Source: Cerioporus squamosus (lineage: Eukaryota > Basidiomycota > Agaricomycetes > Polyporales > Polyporaceae). Taken from it: a DNA stretch of 21,877 nucleotides. Of the stretch, positions 1 to 8,656 are shown one piece after another. Position 1 is the first letter of the stretch. Each line of letters begins with the position of its first letter. The notes under the pieces are model-generated. The model did no database searches, was not told the DNA's origin, and was given only the letters and a program-made list of their open reading frames with translations. The stretch spans positions 1 to 21,877 of the forward strand of contig JABYQS010000458.1 in assembly GCA_022592435.1 (NCBI GenBank). The letters are read 5' to 3'. A program made the position numbers and the translations under genes.

Positions 1-957
1 AGCGATGGCCGCGTTTTGGGAGAGGAAGTACCTGAGGCAGCAAAGTCTTCAATGCGTTGCGCAAGGCAGACTTCGATGAGAGGACCTACGCCGCGAAGGT
101 CGGACCATAGTGCCCACCATACCTGGAACATAGGAGTACTTGAGAAATGTACTCGCACTCGCCACTAAGCACACTTACGACTCAGTCCAGAGCGCAAACT
201 CATTCTTCTGGTACTTCGAAAATCGCGAGTCAGCGAAGAAGATCTGGAGGAACTTCCAGACATCCGACGCCGCCTCCTGGGAGGTCCCAACAGTCGTCGA
301 GCCATGTGAGAAACCGACGCCGACGGGTTGGTCAATGTAGAGCCTTCACAACAGCCACTGTCAGCAATTATATGCAGAGATTGGCAAAAGATGCGGCTTA
401 CATGTTGGAGACTTCATTCCATGAGTTCGGGTCAGAGTCACGCCGCTGCTATCGTTCGTGATGCGACAAGGACCATTCTCTTGGAAGAGACCAATCATGC
501 TGGAGCTTCCTGGCTGTCATACAGCATCAGTCACCGGTTGATGATCCCCAACATTAGACTGCAGTACTCACGCCGCCGTTCAGCCAGATGGAAAGTGGAG
601 CGGTGTCTGGGTTCTTGCGGGCAGCGAAGAACCAAAACCTAAGCCACGGTGTATTTAGCTCCTATCACCGCTTGTTGAACAGAACACTAACCATATGCTC
701 TCGTTGGAGGTCAGGTCACCATAGCCGGATGCCTGGTACACCCCGGGAGTAGTCTCGCAGACACCGCTGTTCTCAACGACCCGCAGCTTCCCTGGGGTCG
801 TCGCAGCAGGGGCAAGGTCAGCGACCTTGACCTTGTTGCCCACGACGGCATCAGTGCCGCCAATGACCCCATTGACGATGGGAATCTGGCCACCGAGCAC
901 AGTCGACGCCGGCAAAGCGGCCAGGAGGGAAGTGAGCACGGAGAGCCTGAGGAGCAT
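1..957 (-). CDS. Secreted serine carboxypeptidase, peptidase family S10 (3' end outside window; one apparent frameshift)
   Basis: Removes C-terminal residues from peptides outside the cell or in the vacuole. Six exons can be phased: 957-692, 638-572, 513-402, 343-179, 122-90 and 32-1, with introns of 53-58 nt (donors GTTAGT, GTGAGT, GTAAGC, GTAAGT, GTAGGT). The protein starts with a signal peptide ([18 protein letters not shown]) and shows family blocks in order: [72 protein letters not shown] and the nucleophile motif TESYGGHYGP. The catalytic Ser codon is split by the fourth intron. In exon 3 the frame slips by one base near 428-433: CTG ACC CGA should read on as L-x-P-N-S-W. Every later exon phase fits only if one base is restored, so this is a recent break or a sequence error. 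The gene runs off the left edge, so the Asp and His of the triad are not seen. Confidence 0.93.
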
Positions 958-1033
958 CGTCGCAAAGGCGAGGGCGTCCTGAAGCCTGCGTTCGTGGTCC
1001 GGGGCAGCTACAGAGGTCGGTGAGCCTCTAGGA

Positions 1034-1043
1034 CTTTATATCC
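1034..1043 (-). promoter_or_regulatory. TATA-like element of the carboxypeptidase gene
   Basis: On the minus strand this reads GGATATAAAG, 77 bp upstream of the chosen ATG at 957. Spacing and sequence suit a core promoter of a regulated secreted hydrolase. This is inference from position only. Confidence 0.5.
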
Positions 1044-1710
1044 CCCGGCGCCCGCAGGAATCATTGATACCGGGACAACGAGCGGCTGTGTCACGGTGGA
1101 TCGAGTGGCGACCTCCCTCGGTGAGCGGCGGCTGAGGCGATATCAGACCTTCTCGGGAGTCTAACATGAGGCGAGGCGCAGTACAGGGTACGAGCTGCCG
1201 TTCTGACGAAGCCCCGAACGCTGGAAGCATGGTCACGGAGCCGGGAACACTGCCCGTCCATCGACCTCCATGTCGTTGGGGCTGCAGGCGCCCGGGGACC
1301 ATGTGTTGTATGTATGTATCGGAAGCTTCGACTTCGCGAGGCGTGGAAAACGGCGTTCTTCCCGGCGGGTCCGCGAATTCTCCTATCCAACGCAACTGCG
1401 TGGCCGGACGGATGATGATCATCGTCACCTGGTGCTGATCAACAAAAGCGTGCTCACCTCGGGTCTCCGAATTCCAAGACAACGCATACCAAACCCGATG
1501 GAGGATATCCAGTATTTTTAGAATGCGGTGTTGAAGGTGCTGCGTGATTTAATATTTCGAGAAGTTACGTAGTGAGTGATGGTCGTATTGCATACTCTGT
1601 GATAGTGTTGAAAGGGCTACTTATCATGAGCATTATTCCACTCGAGTTGTGAGTAGAGTAGGCACCTGTAGGCCCTAGCAGCTACAGGGGAAGGGGACGA
1701 GCTCTGCGAT
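1044..1710. other. Intergenic region, no gene recognised
   Basis: This is the upstream region of the carboxypeptidase. Short open frames occur on both strands (for example minus 1482-1036 and plus 1166-1438), but they lack family motifs and look like chance frames in GC-rich DNA. The part from about 1530 to 1690 is more AT-rich. I saw no repeat or RNA gene. Confidence 0.5.
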
Positions 1711-2348
1711 ATGATTGACGAATTGTGGCCGTCTCGAGCGAGATATACGCTGAAGGCTGCAGATGAGCGGCGTGTCAGAACAGATTCCCTTCCAGCTCGT
1801 TCTCCACCGTTTCAGACCGGTCAGCGGGGAGGTGAGATCAGTGAAGGGTATGCAAGCATCGCCGATTACGTCCACTCTCCTCGTCAGGATATTTCTGCCA
1901 GTGTTATGTCCCTCCCCGGCAAACAGACTCCAAGTGGGGGCATAGCTCCTCTCGTGCGAGATGATTCTTCGTACGAACTAGGGAAGGCCAAGGAGGCGGG
2001 GGAAGGCAGGCCTATCTCTGCAGACCCTAGATTGCACGCCACCGGTGTAGCGCGTAGCAGCGCGTCGTGGGGGCACACAAGCCGTGAACACGCACCAATT
2101 TCGAATGCCTCGCTACTGGAGACCTTTGAGAGCTACAAAGAGGCGGCTCGCTCAACGGCATTGGACATCATCGACTTGAAGTTAGTGTCACTTGGAAGTT
2201 GGACCCTTGTGACCCAGGCATCAGGCCAGCGTCGCCGCAAGCCATCGTGAAACACGTCGAGTTGGAGCGCACGACAAACACCCGAATGGAGCTTGTGCGC
2301 GAGGCGATGATTGCGACGAGGAGTACAATTTTGTTCCATTAAATTAGC
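1711..2348 (+). CDS. Weakly supported hypothetical ORF, possibly two exons
   Basis: I do not recognise this one. A plus-strand frame is open from the ATG at 1711 to 2250. It can be joined from 2180 to 2230 over a 49-nt GT...AG segment (donor GTTAGT, acceptor GGCCAG), which gives about 196 aa ending in EEYNFVPLN and a TAG at 2346-2348. No signal peptide, membrane helix or known motif is visible. The polar, Ser/Arg-rich composition gives little to go on. In favour is the length of the open frame and a plausible donor. Against it are the weak branch point and the decayed DNA around it. It could equally be a chance frame. Confidence 0.22.
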
Positions 2349-2388
2349 GTGATGTCCATGTTACTGTGTATTAGCTTGCACGACGCAA

Positions 2389-2870
2389 TCAACGTGCCGA
2401 CGCTCCTCCGCTCTATACACACCGCCCTCGTCAGGATTCCCCTCGACTCCCCAAGCTATGAAGCGGACACACGCACCTGCACCAAGTCGATCTCCCAGTC
2501 CTGCAGCTCCCGTTTCCAGTACCGCGCAGGAGCCTGCCAAAAGTCCTCGTACACCGGGCCGTTCGAGCTGCCGCTCTTCTTCGCGCTCGCGCTGGGAGCC
2601 GACGCAGACGTCTTAGGCGAGCTCTGGAACTTCTTCAAGAAGTCCGAAAAGTGTTGCTTGAGCTCAGGCGGTGCGAACGGGTGCGGGTGCTGCTCCTCGG
2701 GTTCTGTATGACGTTGTGGCAATATGGTGGCAGAGTTGGCGCCAGAGACCTCGTCAGTTGCTAGAGTCGAACGATGCGGAACAAAGAGACGCACTTGCGG
2801 GCCATTGCCGCCTGCCAATGAAGCGGATGAGTGGTTTGTGTGTGTTCGCGAGACGGAGGGAGGGGTGCAT
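2389..2870 (-). CDS. Small conserved fungal-type protein (108 aa) with mitochondrial-like presequence
   Basis: Three exons: 2870-2795, 2703-2477 and 2412-2389, with introns of 91 and 64 nt that both start GTGCGT. The N-terminus is rich in Arg and Lys without acidic residues (MHPSLRLANTHKPLIRFIGR), as in a mitochondrial presequence. Next comes HPFAPPELKQHFSDFLKKF, a Ser/Lys-rich spacer, then YEDFWQAPARYW and a C-terminus reading WEIDLVQSGGASAR. The last exon supplies only SGGASAR and the stop, so it is easily missed by gene finders. Phases agree at both junctions (A/AA and CAG/AGC). I recall FWxAPxRxW...E-I-D...SGGAS as a recurring pattern in small fungal proteins, but cannot name the family, so no function is assigned. 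It lies 238 bp downstream of the REP stop on the same strand. Confidence 0.75.
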
Positions 2871-3107
2871 CGTGGACGTCGACGGGAAAGATGTGCTGGT
2901 CGGTCATTCGGCCGACTCCGCCTACTTCTGAGGCGAGGCGCCCGTGGGTCTACGGTCATGCTCGGGCTCGGACGTACGGTGTTCACGAAGCACGGCAAGG
3001 TGCGCTCGAAAGCATATACCAGCATACGTGTGATAGCGTGAGGGTAGTAGATACATGTTCGCAGACCGCTGTGGATACAATCTGAATGACTTCCCCCGCT
3101 GCCAAAC

Positions 3108-5021
3108 TTACCACTCATCCGAACTCTCATCGTCGATAGCGTCGAGAGGTGGCCAGAAAGAGTCTATTTCTTGACTGCTCTCTTCTAGTTCGGCCTTCTC
3201 GACGGCATCACCTCCTTTCTCGACCTCCTCCTTGGGCACCGTACGCTGCACTCCAGCTGCCTTCAGCTGCTCAACAGCTTTCCAGAACATCGTCTCCGCG
3301 TGCTCGGTCGCCTCATCCGCAATCGCAGGCAGGTGTGGTCGACATGGAGGGGCAATAATGATGCCGGAGGAGTTGTCAGATGAGGATGGCGACACAGATG
3401 CAGGTATATTATGGATGTAGTAGAGAGAAAAAAGAGATGTCGCCGGGGGCGTGCCTGAGGGTGACGACGGTGGGACGGTCAGGCTAAGCGCAGCCTCAAG
3501 GTATGGTCGCAACAACTCCTCCGCCGAAGATGAGCTCGTAGACTCCGGAGATAGGGGTAGCGAGATATTGACGATGTCTGACGGAGCGTCAGCGTCACAG
3601 CAGAGGCACTGAGTCAAGGTACTCACATCGTCCCTTCGGCGCTGACATGCTGCCATCACCGGTGACCAACGCATGCGCCGCCGTAGTCAACCCATTATGC
3701 AGACTTCCCGGAGGGAACACGAGCAAGGCAGTGTCGACATCATACTTGGGAGGTTCAGGTTTCTCTGACATCTCGTCTTCTGCCGCTTCGGTTGGTCCAA
3801 CAGCATCGGCAGATGAGGCGTCATCGGGTGCCTCGGAAGGCGTGAACATCAGGGGCCTGTCGATGACGGCAACACAGCGCGCGACAGCATAGGCAGGTCG
3901 CTGGGAAGCACCAGTGTTGGCCGGGACGGCACCTCTGAGAGAGGACGGAACATAATCAGGGGAAGAGACGAGAACCTTCGCGGTCAGCTGTTCGTCAAAG
4001 TCTTCCAGCTTCACGCTGTACCGTGCGTTCGCCGGACGAGAAGCAGAGGAACCCTTTTCATCCTCCGGGGGTTCGTCGGGAGACGGCTCGACCGAGACCA
4101 CACGTCGACCAAGGATGTAGGTGCCGCCCTTGACAGCTGATGTACGACAGAATCCCTGTGCGGTCTCGCCCAAGCCGCCGTAGTGGCCCACGAGGAAGGG
4201 AGAGGCACCATAGCGACCGGCGGAACGAAGATACTGTCGTATCCTCTGCATCGCCGGAAGAGTGGGTTCTGTAAGACAGTCAACTTGATATCCTCCGACC
4301 AAGAGCAAACTGGCTACCTGCTGCAGAGGCACAAAATGCAAGCGCATATGCGATGGCGCTTGCCGCCTGATCCTTGAGGGAGAAGACATCCTGGAGGTAT
4401 TGGACGAACGGCATCTGCTCCTTCCCTTCCAGCTCCTTCTTGCCCTCAAACTCTCCCGCCGCGAACATGAGGAAGCGCATCAGACGCCGCTTGTCGACCA
4501 GTGACAATGCCTTGCTCTTGAACACATCCTCCTTGCTCCCCGGCACGCTCTGGACGTACCCCGGCCGGTCGTACACCGCGACTTTCTCGAGCAGCTTGAA
4601 CTGTCCATACCGCGAGACGCCAGACGCAATGAGCGACTCGATGTGTGGTCCAATAGAGGGAACGATGGACGGTGTAAGCGGGACGGAGTACTGCCGGGAT
4701 TGCGGCGGGATGGTCTGGGAGCGGGATATGGAGGTGTATCGTGCTCGTTGGCTCGCGAGGTAGTCAGACGAGGCCGTCCCGTCACCGACGTTCGCGCGTG
4801 CATCCGCCCACTCCGCAAGCTCGTCCAAGGTCAGAGAGGCCTCGTCGCCGCCGTAGTACTGATTGGTATCGACATGCGCAACCTTGTATCCTGCCTTAGA
4901 GAGAGCGCTGCCGTGTCCGACCCTTCAGAGCAAGCGACTGGGAAGAAGAGACACACGATGCTCACGCAGCTGCAATAGACTCGGAAAGCCCAGTTCCGAG
5001 CACGACGACGTCGAAGTCCAT
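3108..5021 (-). CDS. MRS6: Rab escort protein (REP/MRS6, GDI superfamily)
   Basis: Presents newly made Rab GTPases to geranylgeranyltransferase II and delivers the prenylated Rab to membranes. Four exons: 5021-4966, 4907-4318, 4268-3627 and 3577-3108; introns of 58, 49 and 49 nt; all phases agree, giving 585 aa. The N-terminus (MDFDVVVLGTGLSESIAAA) is the dinucleotide-type fold of the GDI/REP family, followed by HVDTNQYYGG at about 30-39. The signature block GRYGASPFLVGHYGGLGE then TSAVKGGTYIL lies at about 234-268. A large acidic, Ser/Pro-rich insert and the acidic tail fit REP rather than the shorter Rab-GDI (about 450 aa). The ATG at 5021 was chosen because the fold begins directly there; an in-frame ATG at 5150 would add 43 unrelated residues. 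The stop TAA at 3110-3108 sits inside TGGTAAGT, a good splice-donor match, so a further 3' exon is not fully excluded. Confidence 0.95.
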
Positions 5022-5313
5022 ATCGCCCTCGCTGCCGTCCGCGGCCGTGGAAGTACTGAGCAAGACGGGAGACGCGCACGCGACTCCGGAAATTCTGTAC
5101 TGATCTCTACATGTCCAGTTCACGAGCCGCTTCGCCTCGAACTCGTCCACAGACTACAACACACATATCTCACACATCATGGTTATGCCCAAGCATCGGA
5201 TAGACTCGAGACAAGCACAGAACAAGGAACGGCCCTAACTACGTCATAGAAACATGAAGGAGGACAAGAGCATACAAGACATGGACGACAGATGGCAGAT
5301 ACAGCGAACCAGC

Positions 5314-7305
5314 TTAGAACGTCTTCTTCGTTCCCTGGAACTCAGCAACAGCACCCGACCTGACGCTGCCGCCGCGACCTCCACCACGGCCGCCCCGGTC
5401 ACCAAAGCCGCGGCCACGACCTCCGCCGCGTCCACCACGGTCGCCGAAGCCACCACGGCCACGGCCTCCGCCACGTCCGCCGCGGTCACCGAAGCCCTGG
5501 ATCCGCCATGTCAGTCTGACTCCCTGATAGTGCAGATGCGCTTGAAAACTCACCCTTCCGCCACCGCGTCCACCACCGCGTCCGCCACGTCCACCGCCGT
5601 TGTTGTCTCTGGGCTGCGAGTAGTCCAGACGGATGGGGCGGCCACCGACCTCGGTACCTGAGAGACCCTCGTATGCCTTCTTCGCCGACTCGATGTCAAC
5701 GTACTCGACGTAACCAAAGCCCCTCGGCCTGCCGCTCTCCGGGTCCGTCGGGAGACGCACGCTCTTGACCTCGCCGTACTCGCCGAAGATCTCCCAGAGG
5801 CCATCCTCGGTCGAGTCGAAGCTCAGGTTGCCGACGAAGAGCACCGGTGCGGGCTCGCTCGCGCTGTCGCCAAACTTCTGCGCGCGCTTCTCACGCACCT
5901 CCGACTTGTCCTTCTCCTCGGACTTGTCGATGTTGACTGCGCGGCCGTCAATCTCCTTGCCGTTGAGCGCGAGCGCGGCCTCGACGGCCTCGGTCGTCGC
6001 AAACGTCACGTAGCCGAAGCCGCGCGAGCGGCCCGTGTTGCGGTCCATCTGCACGCGGGCAGAGACGACCTCGCCGCACTCGGCGAACTCCTGCGCAAGC
6101 CAGTCGTTGTCGACGTTCCACGAGAGACGGCCGACGAAGACAGTCTTGGTAGTGCCAGACGTATCTGCAGCTGCCGCCTCGCCGTTGGCGGTCTTAACCT
6201 TTTTCGCGGGCGCAGCCGAGTCGTCATCCGCTTTCCGCTTACCTGAGAACACATCGGAGTTAGATATGAAGGAGGGGGGAGGGGCAGCGATAACAAACGT
6301 ACCCTTGGCAGGTGCTGCGGCAGCGTCAGCCATCTCCACATCCTCGTCCTCGTCGTCCGAGGACGAGCTGGACTCGGAATCGGAGTCAGAGTCAGACTCT
6401 TCATCCTTCTTCGACTCCTTCGCCGCAGGCTTCTTTGCGGCGGGGGCCTCCTCGTCTGACGAGTCGGACTCAGAGCTGCTCTCCTCGCTACTGCTCTCCT
6501 CAGCCTTCTTGGCAGGGGTTGCCTTCGCAGGAGTGGCCTTCGCAGGAGTGGCCTTCGCTGGAGTGGCCTTCGCTTTCGCGGGGGTGGCCTTTTTGGCGGA
6601 TGCGGGTGCAGCCTTCGCCGGAGCCTCATCCTCGGACGAGCTCTCTGACGACTCAGACGATGACGACGTGTCCTTCTTCGGGGTCGCCTTCACCTGAGCA
6701 GCCTTGGGCTTCTCGTCCTCGGAATCCGATTCAGAGTCTGACTCCGAGCTCGAGCTCGAAGCCTTTGCGGCGGCCTTGCCGGCGGGCTTTGCAGCTGCTT
6801 TTGGTGCAGCCTTGGCCTGCAAAGCTACATGAGTGACTATGAAACGATAGAAACCTCATGACACGAACCTTGCCGTTCGTAGCAGGAGCATCGCTCTCCG
6901 ACTCAGAAGACTCGGAGTCGGACTCAGAGCTGGACTCCTGGGCCTTGGCAGCAGCCTTAGCCTGGTAAGAACCAGTTAGCGAGGGCAATGAAGGCATGGC
7001 CGGAGAACAGACATACCGTGCCGTTGGCCTTGGCCTTGGGCTTTTCCTCCTCAGAGTCGGACTCTGAGGACTCCTCACTACTGCTACTCTCCGCCTTCTT
7101 TCCCTTCGACTTGCCCTTCGACTGTACACGCATGAGAACATTGGAAAACTGGGACAACGCGGATTCGGCTTACCTGCGCCTTGGCCTTCTCCAGGATCTC
7201 CTTCGACGAGACCGGAACCTTCTTGACGGGAGCAGCCGCGACCTTCTTCGCGGGTGTGGTCTTCGAGACCTTTTTGTCGGCCTTCTTCTCTGCTGCCTTG
7301 GCCAT
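5314..7305 (-). CDS. gar2: Nucleolin-like protein, Gar2/Nsr1 type (acidic Ser tracts, two RRMs, RGG tail)
   Basis: Nucleolar RNA-binding protein needed for pre-rRNA processing and 18S rRNA production. Six exons: 7305-7174, 7121-7017, 6961-6869, 6816-6303, 6242-5554 and 5496-5314, in consistent phase, 571 aa. Residues 1-280 alternate Lys/Ala/Pro-rich stretches with acidic Ser blocks (SESDSESDSEDE), likely casein kinase II targets. RRM1 is at about 315-389 (RNP2 VFVGRLSW, RNP1 RGFGYVTF) and RRM2 at about 415-490 (LFVGNLSF, RGFGYVEY). From 491 on there are RGG repeats (GFGDRGGRGGGRG). The ATG at 7305 follows a pyrimidine-rich leader. The last two introns (60 and 57 nt) are multiples of three without stops, so unspliced forms stay in frame. 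It is tandem with REP, 292 bp upstream of it. Confidence 0.96.
6511..6591 (-). repeat. 15-bp coding minisatellite (KATPA units) in the gar2-like gene
   Basis: About five tandem 15-bp units (plus-strand CGCAGGAGTGGCCTT and variants), the last with a 6-nt insertion. They encode KATPA repeated in the basic linker between acidic Ser tracts. The unit is a multiple of three, so copy-number change keeps the frame. Confidence 0.85.
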
Positions 7306-7375
7306 TGCGGTCGATGTGATGGGGAAGGAAGGGAAAATGGAGGGAGGAGAAGGAGGTGGGAGAGAACTTCCACGC
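7306..7375 (-). promoter_or_regulatory. Pyrimidine-rich leader of the gar2-like gene
   Basis: On the minus strand the 70 bases before the ATG are almost pure C/T (CTCCCACCTCCTTCTCCTCC and on to CCCTTCCTTCCCC). CT-rich leaders near the transcription start are common in highly expressed basidiomycete ribosome-related genes, so this probably marks the start region. The role is inferred. Confidence 0.5.
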
Positions 7376-7557
7376 GCTAATTTTTTGCAAGGAGCAAGAA
7401 GGCGCTTAATATCGGCAAATGCCGCCCGCCGATCACTCGCCCGCGCTTGCCGGCGATGGGACTGTCACTCTACTTATGAGACTCTAGTCACTGTCCTCGT
7501 CCTCGGACTAATAAGTACTTTGTTTTGAGGATTCTACCTGCTGCGCTGTTTACATAT

Positions 7558-7754
7558 GCCCCGGACATCGCACAGTACTTACCCGAAGAGGAGGTGCAGA
7601 AAGGAGATGCGGACGTTGAGGAGGCCGAACTACAAGAGACTCGTAGTCACTGCAAATTGTCTGCAATCAAGATAGATCCTCAGATCGACTCTACTAAGTC
7701 ACTGTGCAGTATTCACCGTTCAACGCTATCGAGGACGACACTTCGGATGCGTAG
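7558..7754 (+). pseudogene. Displaced, degenerate copy of the REP (MRS6) C-terminal tail
   Basis: The plus-strand frame reads LPEEEVQKGDADVEEAELQE, matching the REP tail VPKEEVEKGGDAVEKAELEE a few kb away on the other strand. After an insert of about 60 nt and a frame change it continues with IDS, then SPFNAIEDDTSDA and a TAG stop, against the REP end WPPLDAIDDESSDEW. Nucleotide stretches such as GAGGCCGAACTA and AACGCTATCGA are shared almost exactly. No part of the REP core is present, so this is a fragment. It lies about 250 bp upstream of the gar2-like start codon and cannot encode a working escort protein. Confidence 0.7.
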
Positions 7755-7893
7755 TAAGTATGGCGGTTGACGAGTCATCTATTTGTATACACAGAGGTCT
7801 GCGAATTTGTCTCTACCGCTCTCGTCCCGTCATATTCATCGTACCGCTGTTCTCAGTGCATCTTACAGCGCGTCGTGAACAGGCATGCACTCG

Positions 7894-8307
7894 TCATAGC
7901 TCTACCAGCCCCCTAGGCTGATAGAAGTTGATAGATACCCGACTGACTATAGTCTCGAGCTCCCGTATGGCTTCCAGACGAGTGCCTTCCTCTATGCGTG
8001 CCCCTTGGTCGTTATAGGGGTGCAATCGTACGTCAAGATATTCCAATCTCGCGCCTCCTGCCCCTCTCTTGCGCAACGCATCAAAGGCGCTTTCCGTTAG
8101 GAAGTCGGAGAAGCAGAGGTCGTGGCTCTGTCCGGTAGTGATGCGAATGAGGCGGGGGCAACAACTGTGTTCATCCGGCGCGTTCGCAAGGCCTTCCCAC
8201 ATCGTGTCAAGGGAGCCGCCGCTACCAGTCACCTCAACGTCAGGGTCTCCAGTTGCGGTAATACACCACCAAACCTTGCACATGGCTCCAAGTTCAAGTT
8301 CTCGCAC
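7894..8307 (-). pseudogene. C-terminal fragment of an F-box-type protein
   Basis: An open minus-strand frame of 137 aa reads SFLTESAFDAL-like FSDFLTESAFDALRKRGAGG, then LEYLDVRLHPYNDQG and RLEAIRELETIVSRVSINFY before a TAG stop. The style (a ranked leucine pattern followed by a short loop and stop) resembles the ends of the large basidiomycete F-box/LRR families that recruit substrates to SCF ubiquitin ligases. No F-box is present and the frame has no proper beginning: upstream DNA belongs to a different, plus-strand fragment that overlaps it at 8282-8307. It is therefore called a truncated remnant. The F-box assignment rests on general resemblance, not a diagnostic motif. Confidence 0.5.
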
Positions 8308-8656
8308 GGCTACGTCCCAGTATCATTTAGCGTTTACTACTACCCTCGATGCCCTCCTCCACGACCATGCTCAAACCTATCTTGCCCTCCACGAGCGTGC
8401 CCAACTGTATCTTGACATCCTAGACCGCCCAGAGTTCGCTTCGTTCAAGCTTTCGGACCTTGACCCAGATCTCCCCGTTGCCGCCAAGCGCATCTTTCTC
8501 GCCATGTATCACTGCGCCGACGAATGCTAGTCATCGGTTTGTTTCCGCCGGCATTTGCGCCTGCGCCGAGGTCGTTGCGACGACCTCCGGATGGCACCGA
8601 CCCCTGCATGCGCCGACGTCAGAAGGGAGGCTCGTTGAGGCGCTGAATATGCAATA
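8282..8656 (+). pseudogene. Probable 5' part of a disrupted HNH-nuclease-like gene
   Basis: An ATG at 8282 opens an 82-aa frame (MAPSSSSRTATSQYHLAFTT, later YLALHERAQLYLDILDRPEF and IFLAMYHCADEC) ending at a TAG at 8528-8530. A neighbouring frame carries on with HRFVSAGICACAEVV up to about 8654, so a single-base shift near 8520-8530 seems to break it. The sequence stops at the TA where the 1884-bp TIR element is inserted. Basidiomycete HNH proteins of the type seen at 10574-11395 usually start with such an alpha-helical domain, so I infer that this is the missing beginning. That link is an inference from position and style. Confidence 0.4.

Noticed and set aside
140..340. Plus-strand ORF reading [19 protein letters not shown], which looks like a carboxypeptidase fragment in its own right
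   Set aside because: It is antisense to exon 4 and the following intron of the minus-strand S10 gene, whose exons phase correctly there. The resemblance is a coincidence of the reverse strand.
1036..1482. Minus-strand ORF of 148 aa upstream of the carboxypeptidase
   Set aside because: It overlaps the TATA-like element region, has no recognisable domain, and matches the expectation for chance frames in GC-rich DNA.
2456..3130. Long minus-strand ORF of 224 aa
   Set aside because: It fuses the REP 3' flank, an intron and exon 2 of the small protein. The spliced 108-aa model explains the conserved part with a proper presequence.
6035..6697. Plus-strand Ser/Ala-rich ORF of 220 aa
   Set aside because: This is the reverse-strand shadow of the acidic Ser tracts and RRM1 of the gar2-like gene.
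8568..8587. Perfect 8-bp hairpin GAGGTCGT-TGCG-ACGACCTC
   Set aside because: It lies in apparently coding-derived sequence without a U-tract or conserved context, so it is likely chance.
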